A stretch of DNA of 64,000 nucleotides from Gammaproteobacteria bacterium (lineage in GTDB: Bacteria > Pseudomonadota > Gammaproteobacteria > Pseudomonadales > Alcanivoracaceae): contig JAGPVL010000040.1 in the NCBI GenBank assembly GCA_018067045.1, positions 1-64,000 on the forward strand. Reading direction: 5' to 3'. Positions 47,440 through 57,355 of this stretch are shown piece after piece. Both the position numbers and the translations under genes were made by a program. Numbering within the stretch: the stretch's first letter is position 1; every line of letters starts with the position of its first letter. The notes beneath the pieces were generated by a model. It worked only from the letters and a program-made list of their open reading frames with translations, was not told where the DNA came from and did no database searches.

Positions 47440-48576
47440 ATGAACAAGCCCTATTTGCTCGCCGGCTCATTAACCTTCGCCATTATTGCTTGGGTCCTTG
47501 CTGGTGCGCTGTTTTCAGATGAGTCCGCCACGAACGCCGACAAGGGTCGCGCAGCCCAGCCACTGATGACCGTCGAAGTGCAGCCCTTTAACGCCAGCAC
47601 GATTCAGCGACGCCTCACCGCCTATGGCAACGTACAGCCTAACCGCGCCGTCACAGTGCGCGCCGAAACGCTCGGCCGTATTACCGGCATTAATGTACAA
47701 GAGGGCACCGCCGTGCGCGCCGGCCAGTCATTGGTCAGTATCGATATGAACGATCGACGCCCTAGGCGCGAAGAAGCCAAGTCCCTCTTGGCCGAAAAAG
47801 AACGTTCCTACGAAATGATTAAAAAGCTCGGCGAGCAAGGCTATCAAGCGCAAAAGATGGTCGACGAAAGTTATTCTGCCCTACAGTCTGCCCGTGCCGA
47901 CTTAGCCAAAATTGAATTGGAAATCAGAAATACAACGATCGTTGCACCATTCGACGGTGTACTGGAAAAGCGCTTTGTTGAAATCGGCGACTATGCCGCC
48001 GTCAACGGCGAGATCGCCACCATCGTCGACAACGACCCGCTAACGATTACTGTGCACATTCCGCAGCAAGATATTGGCAAAGTGACACGCAACAGCAGTG
48101 CTGAAGTGGTTTTCGCGACCGGCGAGAAGCGTCAAGGCAATGTTAGCTTTGTCGCCAGTCGCGCAGACGAAACCACGCGCACTTTTCGTGTTGAGCTTTC
48201 TGTCAAAAACCCTGGCGGCAGTATTCCTTCAGGTACCAGCGCTGAAACCCATATTCCTGCTGGCACGATTGCCGCGCAGTTTGTCTCACCCGCACTGTTC
48301 ACTTTAAATGACGCTGGGGAGATCGGCATTAAGACCGTTAACGAAAAAGATGAGGTGATCTTTTACCCGGTCGACATCGTCTATGCGGAAGCAGACGGTG
48401 CCTGGGTAAGTGGTTTACCAGAGCAATCCAATGTTATTACTGTCGGCCAAGGCTTCGTTCGCAACGGCGACACGGTGATCGCCAAGAGCATTCAGCGTGA
48501 CGAAGACGCAAAAGCAATGAGCACAGTACAAAACCAGCCCGTTAACAGCAGCACAACGCCAGAAGTCGTTCAATGA
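47440..48576 (+). CDS. RND efflux periplasmic adaptor (membrane fusion protein)
   Basis: 378 residues. N-terminal membrane anchor/signal (YLLAGSLTFAIIAWVLAGALF), lipoyl half-motifs (AETLGRITGINVQEGTAVRAGQSLVSID and RNTTIVAPFDGVLEKRFVEIGDYA), a short alpha-hairpin (about 100-145), beta-barrel and membrane-proximal domains. Acts with the permease in the next gene, which it overlaps by four bases. No strong RBS; ATG 47440 chosen over TTG 47428. No outer-membrane factor is encoded nearby, so a TolC-like protein elsewhere is needed. Confidence 0.92.
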   Translation: MNKPYLLAGSLTFAIIAWVLAGALFSDESATNADKGRAAQPLMTVEVQPFNASTIQRRLTAYGNVQPNRAVTVRAETLGRITGINVQEGTAVRAGQSLVSIDMNDRRPRREEAKSLLAEKERSYEMIKKLGEQGYQAQKMVDESYSALQSARADLAKIELEIRNTTIVAPFDGVLEKRFVEIGDYAAVNGEIATIVDNDPLTITVHIPQQDIGKVTRNSSAEVVFATGEKRQGNVSFVASRADETTRTFRVELSVKNPGGSIPSGTSAETHIPAGTIAAQFVSPALFTLNDAGEIGIKTVNEKDEVIFYPVDIVYAEADGAWVSGLPEQSNVITVGQGFVRNGDTVIAKSIQRDEDAKAMSTVQNQPVNSSTTPEVVQ

Positions 48577-51500
48577 ACGGTATTATTGATGCCGCGTTCA
48601 GTCGCGGTCGCACGGTTGCGCTATGTTTTGTGATGATCCTATTAATGGGCGGCAGTGCCTACTTCAATATTCCCAAAGAATCCGAACCTGACATTCCGAT
48701 TCCGATTATCTATGTCTCGGTTTACCACGAAGGCATTGCACCAGAAGATGCGGAGCGATTGCTGGCTAGACCGCTGGAAAAAGAACTTCAGTCGATCGAA
48801 GGCATTAAGGAAATGCGCTCTGTGGCTGGCGAAGGTTACGCCTCGGTTACGCTAGAATTCGACGCCGGTTTCGATGCCGACCAAGCACTGCAGGATGTAC
48901 GCGACAAAGTCGATTTAGCAAAATCCGAATTACCACCAGAAAGCGACGAACCACGTGTCACCGAAATTAACGTCGCGCTGTTTCCAGTGCTCACCGTGGT
49001 CCTCTCTGGCAACGTTCCCGAACGCATGCTCGTCACCGTGGCGCGTGAACTAAAAGACAATATCGAAGCGCTTCCAGGTGTTCTGTCCGTTGATATCGGT
49101 GGTGATCGCGAAGAAGTACTCGAAGTCATTGCCGATTCCTCGGTCATGGAAACCTACGACATTTCCTTTACCGATCTCTTTACGTTGTTGCAGCGCAATA
49201 ACCGGCTCGTGGCGGCAGGTGCGCTCGACACCGGTGCAGGAAGAATGATTTTGAAGGTGCCAGGCGTTATTGAAGAAATCGAAGACGTCCTTAACCTGCC
49301 AATCAAAGTCGTCGACAACACGGTTGTTCGATTCAAAGATGTCGCCAGTGTGCGCCGCACCTTTAAAGACCCCAATGGCTACGCCCGCGTCGCAGGCGAG
49401 CCCGCCGTTGTTCTGGAGATATCCAAACGTACTGGCGCGAACATTATTGAAACCATCGAGCAGGTGCGCACACTGATCGGCGACAACCAAGAACATTGGC
49501 CGCAAGGTATCGCCGTAAGCTACCTACAAGACAAGTCCGAACAGATTCGGGTCATGCTAGGTGACTTGCAGAACAACGTACTCACCGCCATTGCGCTGGT
49601 GATGATTGTCATTATCGCCGCGCTCGGGCTGCGTCCAGCGATTCTGGTTGGACTGGCGATTCCCGGTTCGTTCCTCACCGGAATTTTGGTGCTTGATGGC
49701 ATGGGGCTGACCCTAAACATCGTTGTGCTGTTTAGCCTAATTTTAGTGGTGGGCATGCTCGTCGACGGCGCCATTGTCACTATCGAATTGGCCGATCGAA
49801 AAATTGCTGAAGGATTGAGCCCTGCAGAAGCTTACGCCGAGGGAGCGAAACGCATGGCGTGGCCGATTATTTCATCCACCGCGACCACACTCGCTGTCTT
49901 TTTGCCGCTCTTATTCTGGCCCGGCGTTGTCGGGGAATTCATGAAATTCCTACCCATCACCGTACTCATTACCTTAATCGCATCGCTAGCGATGGCGCTT
50001 ATTTTCATTCCAGTACTCGGCGGAATGATTGGTAAGAAGCAAGGCGCTAACGTCACCAATCTTGATGCAATCAAAGCGGCCGAAGACGGCGATCTTAACG
50101 ACATACAAGGCCTAGCAGGTCGCTACTTGCGTACATTGGCTAAGCTAATTCAACGCCCAGGCAGAACGTTTGGTGTGGCCATTATTCTATTGCTGGCCAC
50201 CTATATTGCCTTCGGCGCTCTCGGCCGCGGTGTGGAATTTTTCCCCTCGGTCGAGCCCGACTTTGCGCAAATACAAGTACAAGCCCGCGGTGATTTATCG
50301 GTCAACGAACGCGATGCGTTGGTGCAAGAAGTGGAAAAACGCTTCCTCAACATGAAAGAACTTAAAACCGTATACGCTCGCACACTCGGCGGCGCGTCGA
50401 ATCAAGGCGATATGCCAGAGGACGTTATTGGCGTCATACAAATGGAGTTCGTCTACTGGGAAGATCGGCGCCCTGCAGAAGCCATCATTGCCGAAATTCG
50501 CGACAGAACAGCAGACATTCCCGGCATCATGATTCAAGCCCGCGAACAAGAATCCGGGCCATCTGGCGGCAAACCCGTGCAAATCAGTATAGGCGGTCGC
50601 AACGCTGAAAAAATTAGCGAAACCATTGATGCCGTACGACAGGCCATGAATGGTGTCGGCGGATTTGTCGATGTCGAAGACAGTCGTCCCTTGCCCGGCA
50701 TTGAGTGGCGCATCTTGGTAGATCGCGAAAAAGCCGCACGCTATGGCGCCGACATCACCTTACTTGGCGACGCTATTAAAATGATTACCAGCGGCATTCA
50801 GCTCGCCGAGTATCGGCCTGATGATGCCGATGAAGAACTCGACATTCGCCTACGCTTTCCCGTGGAAGAACGTAACTTGGAAAAGCTACGGCAACTTAAA
50901 GTACCGACGTCAAAAGGCCAAATACCGATCAGCAACTTCATTCAAATAGTGCCTGCGCAAAAAACCGGAACTCTGCGACGTACAGACGGCCATCGCGTGA
51001 TGACCATTCGTGCTGACGTTGAACCTGGGCTATTAGTCGACGATCAAGTCACAAAAGTTAAAGGCGCGCTGGCGGACTTCACGCCCGATCCCTCCGTACG
51101 CATTGGGTTCAAAGGGCAAGATGCCGATCAGCGCGAAGCAGGCGCGTTTCTAGCCAATGCGTTTATCACCGCCATCTTTTTGATGACGATCATTCTCGTC
51201 ACGCAATTTAATAGCTTTTATCAAGCAGGGCTCGTACTGAGCGCAATCATCTTCTCAACTGCTGGCGTCTTACTTGGCTTGCTCGTCACGGGACAACCGT
51301 TCGGTGTTGTTATGGGAGGCATCGGCGTCATCGCGCTCGCGGGTATCGTCGTCAACAACAATATCGTCTTGATTGATACTTATAACGACTTACGCAAGCG
51401 CGGCCTCAATGCAACCGACGCGGTCATGCGTACCGCCGCACAGCGTGTCCGCCCTGTGCTACTCACATCGATTACCACCGTACTGGGATTACTGCCGATG

Positions 51501-51704
51501 GTATTGGCGATTAATATTGATTTGATCGGCCAGGATATTTCCTTTGGTGCACCGTCAACACAATGGTGGCGCCAGCTCTCCAGCGCCATCGCTGGCGGCT
51601 TAACGTTTGCCACCGTGTTGACATTGATTCTGACGCCTTGCCTGCTTGTACTGGGCGACAATATTGCCAAGTGGTATCAACAGCGCCGCGGACATTCGCA
51701 TTAA
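48573..51704 (+). CDS. RND efflux permease
   Basis: 1043 residues, the usual size, with 12 transmembrane helices and two large periplasmic loops. Proton relay region GMLVDGAIVTIELADRKI keeps the first Asp of the AcrB pair while the second is Gly; this is common in some branches. GIVVNNNIVLIDTYNDLRKRG is the matching TM10-11 motif. Periplasmic N-terminal segment IPKESEPDIPIP is typical. Substrates are unknown; multidrug or solvent/hydrophobic efflux is likely. Overlaps the adaptor gene by four bases. Confidence 0.95.
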   Translation: MNGIIDAAFSRGRTVALCFVMILLMGGSAYFNIPKESEPDIPIPIIYVSVYHEGIAPEDAERLLARPLEKELQSIEGIKEMRSVAGEGYASVTLEFDAGFDADQALQDVRDKVDLAKSELPPESDEPRVTEINVALFPVLTVVLSGNVPERMLVTVARELKDNIEALPGVLSVDIGGDREEVLEVIADSSVMETYDISFTDLFTLLQRNNRLVAAGALDTGAGRMILKVPGVIEEIEDVLNLPIKVVDNTVVRFKDVASVRRTFKDPNGYARVAGEPAVVLEISKRTGANIIETIEQVRTLIGDNQEHWPQGIAVSYLQDKSEQIRVMLGDLQNNVLTAIALVMIVIIAALGLRPAILVGLAIPGSFLTGILVLDGMGLTLNIVVLFSLILVVGMLVDGAIVTIELADRKIAEGLSPAEAYAEGAKRMAWPIISSTATTLAVFLPLLFWPGVVGEFMKFLPITVLITLIASLAMALIFIPVLGGMIGKKQGANVTNLDAIKAAEDGDLNDIQGLAGRYLRTLAKLIQRPGRTFGVAIILLLATYIAFGALGRGVEFFPSVEPDFAQIQVQARGDLSVNERDALVQEVEKRFLNMKELKTVYARTLGGASNQGDMPEDVIGVIQMEFVYWEDRRPAEAIIAEIRDRTADIPGIMIQAREQESGPSGGKPVQISIGGRNAEKISETIDAVRQAMNGVGGFVDVEDSRPLPGIEWRILVDREKAARYGADITLLGDAIKMITSGIQLAEYRPDDADEELDIRLRFPVEERNLEKLRQLKVPTSKGQIPISNFIQIVPAQKTGTLRRTDGHRVMTIRADVEPGLLVDDQVTKVKGALADFTPDPSVRIGFKGQDADQREAGAFLANAFITAIFLMTIILVTQFNSFYQAGLVLSAIIFSTAGVLLGLLVTGQPFGVVMGGIGVIALAGIVVNNNIVLIDTYNDLRKRGLNATDAVMRTAAQRVRPVLLTSITTVLGLLPMVLAINIDLIGQDISFGAPSTQWWRQLSSAIAGGLTFATVLTLILTPCLLVLGDNIAKWYQQRRGHSH

Positions 51705-51856
51705 TATCCGTAGCGGTAATTTTTACCAACCGATTTACGCTAATCACACGTGCCACCTAGCCAATGCAATACGTGTCACAGATTAAATAGTTAAGTAACG
51801 TCAGGACGCTCTCATTACTCTGTTCTGACCATACGATAGTATCAGAGGTCTACTTT

Positions 51857-52336
51857 ATGCCTGAGCATAATCCCGAGCACGCCATAGAACATAGCAATGC
51901 GGTAAACGAGTTTATTGAGCACATGGGCCGCGTATCCGAAGGAGACGGGCTGCCGCGTATTGCCGGTAGGCTGTTTGCTTTTTTGATCGCGAATGAAGGC
52001 GACTATTCGCTCAAATCGCTATCCGATGAACTGCAAGTGAGCCGCGGCAGCATCAGCACGAATGCCAAGTTACTGGAAAGCCTCGGTGTCATCGAGCGCG
52101 TCACCCAAGCCGGTGACCGACAAGATTACTTTAAACTTCGTGACGATCCTTACTCTCAACTATTTCGCGGCATCGTTATTCGTATGGACAATGCACTGAC
52201 AGGCATTCATAAAGCCACCGCAAATATGGATAAGAAAAGCGTTAGCGTAAAACGCATTCAGCAACTCGAAAGTTTTTATCAAGCATTTCTAACCCACACT
52301 CAGGAGCTTTTAGACTCCTGGGAAAGAAACGATTGA
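51857..52336 (+). CDS. GbsR/MarR-family regulator
   Basis: 159 residues with a winged HTH (YSLKSLSDELQVSRGSISTNAKLLESLGVIERVTQAGDRQDYFKL, about 50-95) and C-terminal helices for dimerisation. It resembles GbsR-type MarR relatives. It follows the RND operon by about 150 bp and overlaps nothing, but only four bases separate it from the next unknown gene, so they form a unit. It may control the efflux operon through the operator at 47297; that is inference. Confidence 0.85.
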   Translation: MPEHNPEHAIEHSNAVNEFIEHMGRVSEGDGLPRIAGRLFAFLIANEGDYSLKSLSDELQVSRGSISTNAKLLESLGVIERVTQAGDRQDYFKLRDDPYSQLFRGIVIRMDNALTGIHKATANMDKKSVSVKRIQQLESFYQAFLTHTQELLDSWERND

Positions 52337-52340
52337 ACTC

Positions 52341-53534
52341 ATGATGGCGAGATACCGACAACGGACAGCGCACAGACTCGTCAGCCTCAGCCTCTTTGCT
52401 GTGCTTTTCTGTGCTCAGGTCTCTCAAGCTGCCACTGAGAGCACAACACATGTGTTGAGTCTGCAAACCTTGACGCTACCTAGGGCTATCCCGCCCTTAG
52501 CGCTTAGTGAAACCAGCCTTTGGAAATGGTCCGCGAATCATTGGATCCCCGTGCCTTACCAATTCAATGAATATGACGACAACGGCAACATCTGGATTGA
52601 AAAAGTTGGCATCGCTGCTGCAGGACCGATCAATACACTTGACGACAGCGATCGCATTCTCGCTATCGACACGGGCGCAGCAACAACCAAAAAACACATT
52701 ACCCCGAAAGATAAGATCGTTGCCGCCTTAATATCAACGTCAGGAACCACCTATTACCTGCGTAACACGCACGCACCGGAAGTTGAAAAGCACGTTAATT
52801 TTTCCCGTCAGAGCGGCGTAACACGCACGCCGCTTTACGAGCTATCGGCAAACCCAGACAACGAAATTATTTGGCGATCTCTTAAAGATGCGCAAGCGGA
52901 TAGCAACAGCGCGCCACTCATTGATTCCCTCGAACTGGAGATTTCCGCAGGCATTTTGACCAGCTTCTCGCGCGTATCACTCGGCCCGAAAAACCTCAAA
53001 GCTGAAGTCGTCGGCAGCCAAGGCGGTCCGCTTCGCCAGACCACGAGTTATCACATCAAAGTCGTCATGCTGGGCATACCCGTAATGACCGTTGACATGC
53101 AGATGTCGCGATACCCTGCAGCAATAACATTCTCTAGCAATGCCAAAATCCCCGCGGCCTATAGAGCTATTATTCGCAAGCCGCGCGTTACCATCGGTTT
53201 GAACTCTCCGATCTGCCAAAGCGGTACAGTAAGTCTTGGTGGCACGCCAGCTCACCCGATCTGCCCGGACAATAACCGGCAGATTAACGACATCTCGATG
53301 CCTGTCGCAGGAAAATCTGGCGTGCTTGAGCTAACAAAAAACGGCATGCACCTCAGCGTCACGCTGGAAAACCGCGGCGACAGCCCACTACCGATAGAGT
53401 ATTACCTTCATCCTTCAGTCAGCGGCCTACAAGGCGGCTACAAGATGAGCCACTTACCCGACGACAATATCGTTCAGTTTTTTATGTCACTCGATTTTTC
53501 CCGCCTTGACTCTACGCAAAACAACACGCACTAG
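52341..53534 (+). CDS. Exported protein of unknown function
   Basis: 397 residues. Signal peptide (basic RYRQRTAHRL, hydrophobic LVSLSLFAVLFCAQ, cleavage near SQAAT), mature part mainly beta by pattern, two Cys far apart in its C-terminal third (near 290 and 304; SPICQSGTVSLGGTPAHPICPDN), suggesting a disulfide loop. No family is recognised. Few lysines at the end; no membrane helix and no lipobox. Coupled to the GbsR-like gene, so it may serve envelope response or efflux. Confidence 0.75.
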   Translation: MMARYRQRTAHRLVSLSLFAVLFCAQVSQAATESTTHVLSLQTLTLPRAIPPLALSETSLWKWSANHWIPVPYQFNEYDDNGNIWIEKVGIAAAGPINTLDDSDRILAIDTGAATTKKHITPKDKIVAALISTSGTTYYLRNTHAPEVEKHVNFSRQSGVTRTPLYELSANPDNEIIWRSLKDAQADSNSAPLIDSLELEISAGILTSFSRVSLGPKNLKAEVVGSQGGPLRQTTSYHIKVVMLGIPVMTVDMQMSRYPAAITFSSNAKIPAAYRAIIRKPRVTIGLNSPICQSGTVSLGGTPAHPICPDNNRQINDISMPVAGKSGVLELTKNGMHLSVTLENRGDSPLPIEYYLHPSVSGLQGGYKMSHLPDDNIVQFFMSLDFSRLDSTQNNTH

Positions 53535-53680
53535 GCACCCGACATCCCACAGAAGATAGGCGGTCGTTTTCGATATCGTGGCTTTAGGAATTTATTTGAA
53601 ATTGGCAGAAGTGTTTCGGCACCGGGATAGGTGTGCGCATCAGTGAACCTAATGAAGCGAGAATAATATTTTGATCTATA

Positions 53681-53708
53681 AAAAAGGGCGCTAAATGCGC
53701 CCTTTTTT
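53681..53708. terminator. Bidirectional terminator
   Basis: GGGCGC (53686-53691) / GCGCCC (53697-53702) with A-run before and T-run after, between the convergent unknown exported-protein gene and the flavoprotein gene. Confidence 0.9.
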
Positions 53709-53710
53709 AT

Positions 53711-54688
53711 TTAAGAAATAAATCCTAACAGCCTATCTCGGATAGTTCGCTCGCAATCATTCATAATTTCTCTCACCAATTCCTCGCAGCTTGGAATGGC
53801 ATGAATTAAGCCCTGCACCATGCCCGATGTCCAGATACCATGATCAATATCACCGCTACTCAGTGAAACCTTGCCTTTAGCGCCCGCAACCATGTCGCGA
53901 ATTAATTCGAAGGCCATGTCCTTGCCTTGCTCGCGCTCAATTTCGTTGACGCGCTGAGCAACGCTATTTTTATAAACCCGCGCAGTATTCTTTAAGGGAC
54001 GATAAACCAACGCGGTATCGAGCTCACTCGCGTCGACAATCGCCTGCTTAATTTTTTCATGGATCGGCGCTTCTTTTGTTGCCATAAAACGCGTACCCAT
54101 ATTGATGCCATCCGCGCCAAGCGCCAAACATGCTGCCATTTGCGCGCCGGTACCAATACCGCCAGACGCCAGCATCGGAATTTTCAACTGAGCGGCCGCA
54201 GCCGGTAACAATACCAAGTTTGGAATGTCGTCTTCGCCTGGATGTCCTGCACATTCAAAGCCATCAACACTGACCGCCGCCACGCCAACCTTCTCGGCCT
54301 TTAGTGCATGCCGTACCGAAGTGCATTTATGCACAACCTTAACGCCGTATTCATGAAAAATAGGCAAAAACGGTTCAGGGTTACGGCCTGCTGTTTCAAC
54401 AATTTTGATTCCCGACTCGCAAATAACCCGCGCGTACTCTTCATAAGGCACCGGCTTAATCGTCGGCAATATGGTCAAATTGACGCCGAACGGCTTGTCC
54501 GTCATTTCACGGCAACGCTTAATCTCTTTTTCAAGATCTTCCGGCGTTGGTTGCGTCAGGCCGGTGATGATACCCAGCGCACCAGCATTAGAAACAGCTG
54601 CCGCTAATTCCGCATAGCCAACATTCTGCATGCCGCCCTGCACGATCGGGTATTCAATGCCAAGTAATTCAGTAATACGGGTTTTCAT
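53711..54688 (-). CDS. Nitronate monooxygenase-like flavoprotein
   Basis: 325 residues, FMN TIM barrel of the NMO/2-nitropropane dioxygenase superfamily. PIVQGGMQNVGYAELAAAVSNAGALG, SVDGFECAGHPGEDD and ASGGIGTGAQMAACLALGADGINMGTRFMATKEAP are typical. Close relatives include nitronate monooxygenases and NADH:quinone reductase PA1024 of Pseudomonas; the exact reaction cannot be told. Single gene ending at a terminator. Confidence 0.85.
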   Translation of the reverse strand: MKTRITELLGIEYPIVQGGMQNVGYAELAAAVSNAGALGIITGLTQPTPEDLEKEIKRCREMTDKPFGVNLTILPTIKPVPYEEYARVICESGIKIVETAGRNPEPFLPIFHEYGVKVVHKCTSVRHALKAEKVGVAAVSVDGFECAGHPGEDDIPNLVLLPAAAAQLKIPMLASGGIGTGAQMAACLALGADGINMGTRFMATKEAPIHEKIKQAIVDASELDTALVYRPLKNTARVYKNSVAQRVNEIEREQGKDMAFELIRDMVAGAKGKVSLSSGDIDHGIWTSGMVQGLIHAIPSCEELVREIMNDCERTIRDRLLGFIS

Positions 54689-54935
54689 TTATTACTCCTA
54701 CAACAACAAGCCAGCGCCTGAGCGGTGCAACTACCGCTCAACACATAAATTCAGTGGGACCTGAAGGGTCTAACTGCAAGTAATGCCCTGTCAGAAACAA
54801 CAGGCAATAAAACATTGATCGACCGGTCTCGCAATAGCCGCACGAGTCAGTTCTCTGAAAGAAAAAGACGCAACCCTGTCAGATTGGTCAAACGAGGCCA
54901 AGTGGTGGCAGCCAAACCACGCGCATACCCTCGCG

Positions 54936-55826
54936 CTATGGTGAAGCCAGCACCGCCTTACGCACGCGACGATCGCCAAAGATATACAGCGCCAGCGCGG
55001 AGAGAATAAGCCCTGCACCAAACACCACGTTGGCATGCGGCTCTTCGCCATTAAACCAGCCCCCCAGCAACAGCGCCAACACCGGCGTAATCAGTGTAAC
55101 TAAAGACACCGTTGCCGCACTCATCCTGCTCAGGATCAGAAAATAGCAAACGAAACCAATCAGCGAACCAAACACCGCAAGGTACAAGATCGCCCACAAC
55201 CCCATCAGGTTGTCTCCCAACGTGGCTTCCTCGCCAAGGGCAAAACTCAACAACGCATACAGCGGCAAACTCAAAATCAACGCGCCCAATGTTTGTTTCA
55301 GAGGCGGCATACTCATCGCGTAGCGTTTCACCAAGATGCCGCTGGAGGCAAAACCACTGACGGCACAAAATAGCAGTAACATACCAATCACGGTGTCACC
55401 GCCTGCATGCAGGCCATCGATAAACACCACCGCCAGCCCAACAACACCTAGCGAACAACCCATCCAGTGCCAGCGGTTCAGGCGCACATTGTTCGGTAAT
55501 ACCTGCATCATCAGACCAGACAAGAGCGGCGCTAAGCCAAACATCACCGAGATCATGCCCGATTGAACATAGCGCGAAGCAAGGTAGCTCAACGCCATGG
55601 CGGCAAAGACACCCGGCAACGCTAAGGCATAGCTACGCAACGCATCGCGAGACCACACCAGCCGCTGCCGCTGCAACCAAAGCCACAGCAGCCCGATTAC
55701 CACCGCCAGCATCATACGCGCCATCCCCGCCATGACAGGCGGCAATGCCTCCGCACTCCACTTTATGGCCAGCGGCGTAGTCGCCCACACTAGCACCACG
55801 GTAAGATAAGCTAACCAGCTCGGCAC
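54936..55826 (-). CDS. EamA/DMT-family transporter
   Basis: 296 residues from GTG 55826, where AGGAG lies seven bases before; a TTG at 55859 is less likely. Two EamA repeats with about ten transmembrane helices (WLAYLTVVLVWATTPLAIK, GMLLLFCAVSGFASSGILVKR). Probably exports amino acids or other metabolites; the substrate is unknown. The stop is followed by a gap of about 250 bp to the flavoprotein start. Confidence 0.9.
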   Translation of the reverse strand: MPSWLAYLTVVLVWATTPLAIKWSAEALPPVMAGMARMMLAVVIGLLWLWLQRQRLVWSRDALRSYALALPGVFAAMALSYLASRYVQSGMISVMFGLAPLLSGLMMQVLPNNVRLNRWHWMGCSLGVVGLAVVFIDGLHAGGDTVIGMLLLFCAVSGFASSGILVKRYAMSMPPLKQTLGALILSLPLYALLSFALGEEATLGDNLMGLWAILYLAVFGSLIGFVCYFLILSRMSAATVSLVTLITPVLALLLGGWFNGEEPHANVVFGAGLILSALALYIFGDRRVRKAVLASP

Positions 55827-55920
55827 AACAGTTCTCCTAATCGCACCGGTTATTAACAAATCAGTGCGTAACCTGAGGTATATTCACAGAGAGAGAAATC
55901 TGGGACTTTTGACGAGACAT

Positions 55921-55957
55921 AAAAAAAGCCGCAGGTTCATCACGCTGCGGCTTTTAA
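55921..55957 (-). terminator. Terminator on the minus strand between divergent genes
   Basis: AAGCCGCAG (55926-55934) / CTGCGGCTT (55945-55953) with seven or more T on the minus side. It lies between divergent genes (EamA and cca), where none is expected, and follows a small minus-strand frame at 55975. Confidence 0.8.
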
Positions 55958-55974
55958 AAATTTGATTCAATGAA

Positions 55975-56067
55975 TCAGAGAGCCAGCAGCCATTCTCGAC
56001 GCCACACGCGCATCGCACGCAGGGCTCGTGAACATTTCATTGCTGGTTTGCGGCATATCTTCATCAT
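55975..56067 (-). CDS. Candidate 30-residue basic small protein or small RNA
   Basis: From ATG 56067 a frame of 30 codons gives a very basic peptide (MMKICRKPAMKCSRALRAM then a VWRREWLLAL end) and stops at 55975, 18 bp before a strong terminator on the same strand. No clear RBS stands upstream, so the transcript may be a small RNA instead. No known family. Confidence 0.35.
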   Translation of the reverse strand: MMKICRKPAMKCSRALRAMRVWRREWLLAL

Positions 56068-56110
56068 GCGAACATGATGCGCAGAAACAACGATAACGGC
56101 AAGAGTGAAA

Positions 56111-57355
56111 ATGAAAAATTATTTAGTCGGTGGTGCTGTTCGCGATCAACTGCTCGGCCGCCCTGTCACAGAACGCGACTGGGTGGTTATCGGCGCCACA
56201 CCGGAAGACATGGCTGCCAAGGGCTTTCGTCCGGTCGGTAAGGACTTTCCTGTTTTCCTTCACCCGACCACGGGAGAGGAGTATGCGCTTGCCCGAACGG
56301 AGCGAAAGCAGGGCCATGGCTATCACGGCTTTACCTTTAACGCCTCCCCTTCTGTCACCCTAGAAGAGGATTTGCTGCGGCGCGACTTAAGCATTAATGC
56401 CATGGCGCGCGAACCGGGCGGCGCACTCGTGGACCCCTACAATGGTTTGCAGGATTTAAAGGCGCGCAAACTCAGACATGTTTCCGACGCTTTTGCCGAA
56501 GACCCACTGCGCGTGTTGCGCATTGCCCGCTTCGCGGCCCGCTATCATGCGCTCGGCTTTTATATTGTCGACGACACCAAAGCGTTGATGCGCAAGCTTG
56601 TCGACGACGGCGAACTGGCTCACCTGACCGCGGAGCGTGTTTGGAAAGAGACCGAACGGGCGCTGATGGAGCAATCGCCACAGGTCTATTTCGACGTGCT
56701 CGAAGAATGTGGCGCCTTAAAAGTCTGGTTCCCAGAACTGGCCGCATTACGCGGAGTGCCACAAACGGAAAAACATCATCCCGAAATCGATACGCTGGCG
56801 CACCAGTATCTGGCTCTGCAACAAGCGGCAAAAATGGCGCTGCCATTAGCGGCACGCTATGCCGTATTGGTGCATGACCTAGGCAAAGGAGAGACACCGG
56901 AAAGCGAATGGCCACGGCATATTGGCCATGAAATGCGTAGCAAAAAATTATCACTGAAGATTTCTAGTCGCCTAAAAGTCTCCCGTGACTGTCAGGACCT
57001 CGGCGTCTTGGTGGCGGAGTATCATACCCATTCGCACCGCGCCCTTGAGCTGCGCCCCGATACGCTGTGGAAGCTATTTCGTACGCTGGACGTATTACGC
57101 CGCCCTGATCGCCTTGAAAGCTTTATCGGCGCCTGCGAAGCGGATGCCCGCGGACGTCTTGGCTTTGAGCAGTCACCGTATCCGCAAGCGGACTATTTGC
57201 GCGGCGCCGCCGCCGCACTCAGTCATGTCGATATCGGCGCGCTGCAGCAACAGGGACTCGAAGGGGCCGCACTCGGGCAAGCATTAGAACAGCAACGCAT
57301 CAGCGCGTTAACGGAGTACAAGCAAGCATGGCAAACGACACCCCCGTCGCACTGA
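56111..57355 (+). CDS. cca: Multifunctional CCA tRNA nucleotidyltransferase
   Basis: Adds CCA to tRNA 3' ends and in this class may carry phosphatase activities. 414 residues from ATG 56111 (a GTG at 56105 is possible). [15 protein letters not shown] and [10 protein letters not shown] are the nucleotidyltransferase signatures, [16 protein letters not shown] the RNA head, and [23 protein letters not shown] an HD metal-dependent phosphohydrolase. The 3' end overlaps the next gene by 28 bases. Confidence 0.96.
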   Translation: MKNYLVGGAVRDQLLGRPVTERDWVVIGATPEDMAAKGFRPVGKDFPVFLHPTTGEEYALARTERKQGHGYHGFTFNASPSVTLEEDLLRRDLSINAMAREPGGALVDPYNGLQDLKARKLRHVSDAFAEDPLRVLRIARFAARYHALGFYIVDDTKALMRKLVDDGELAHLTAERVWKETERALMEQSPQVYFDVLEECGALKVWFPELAALRGVPQTEKHHPEIDTLAHQYLALQQAAKMALPLAARYAVLVHDLGKGETPESEWPRHIGHEMRSKKLSLKISSRLKVSRDCQDLGVLVAEYHTHSHRALELRPDTLWKLFRTLDVLRRPDRLESFIGACEADARGRLGFEQSPYPQADYLRGAAAALSHVDIGALQQQGLEGAALGQALEQQRISALTEYKQAWQTTPPSH

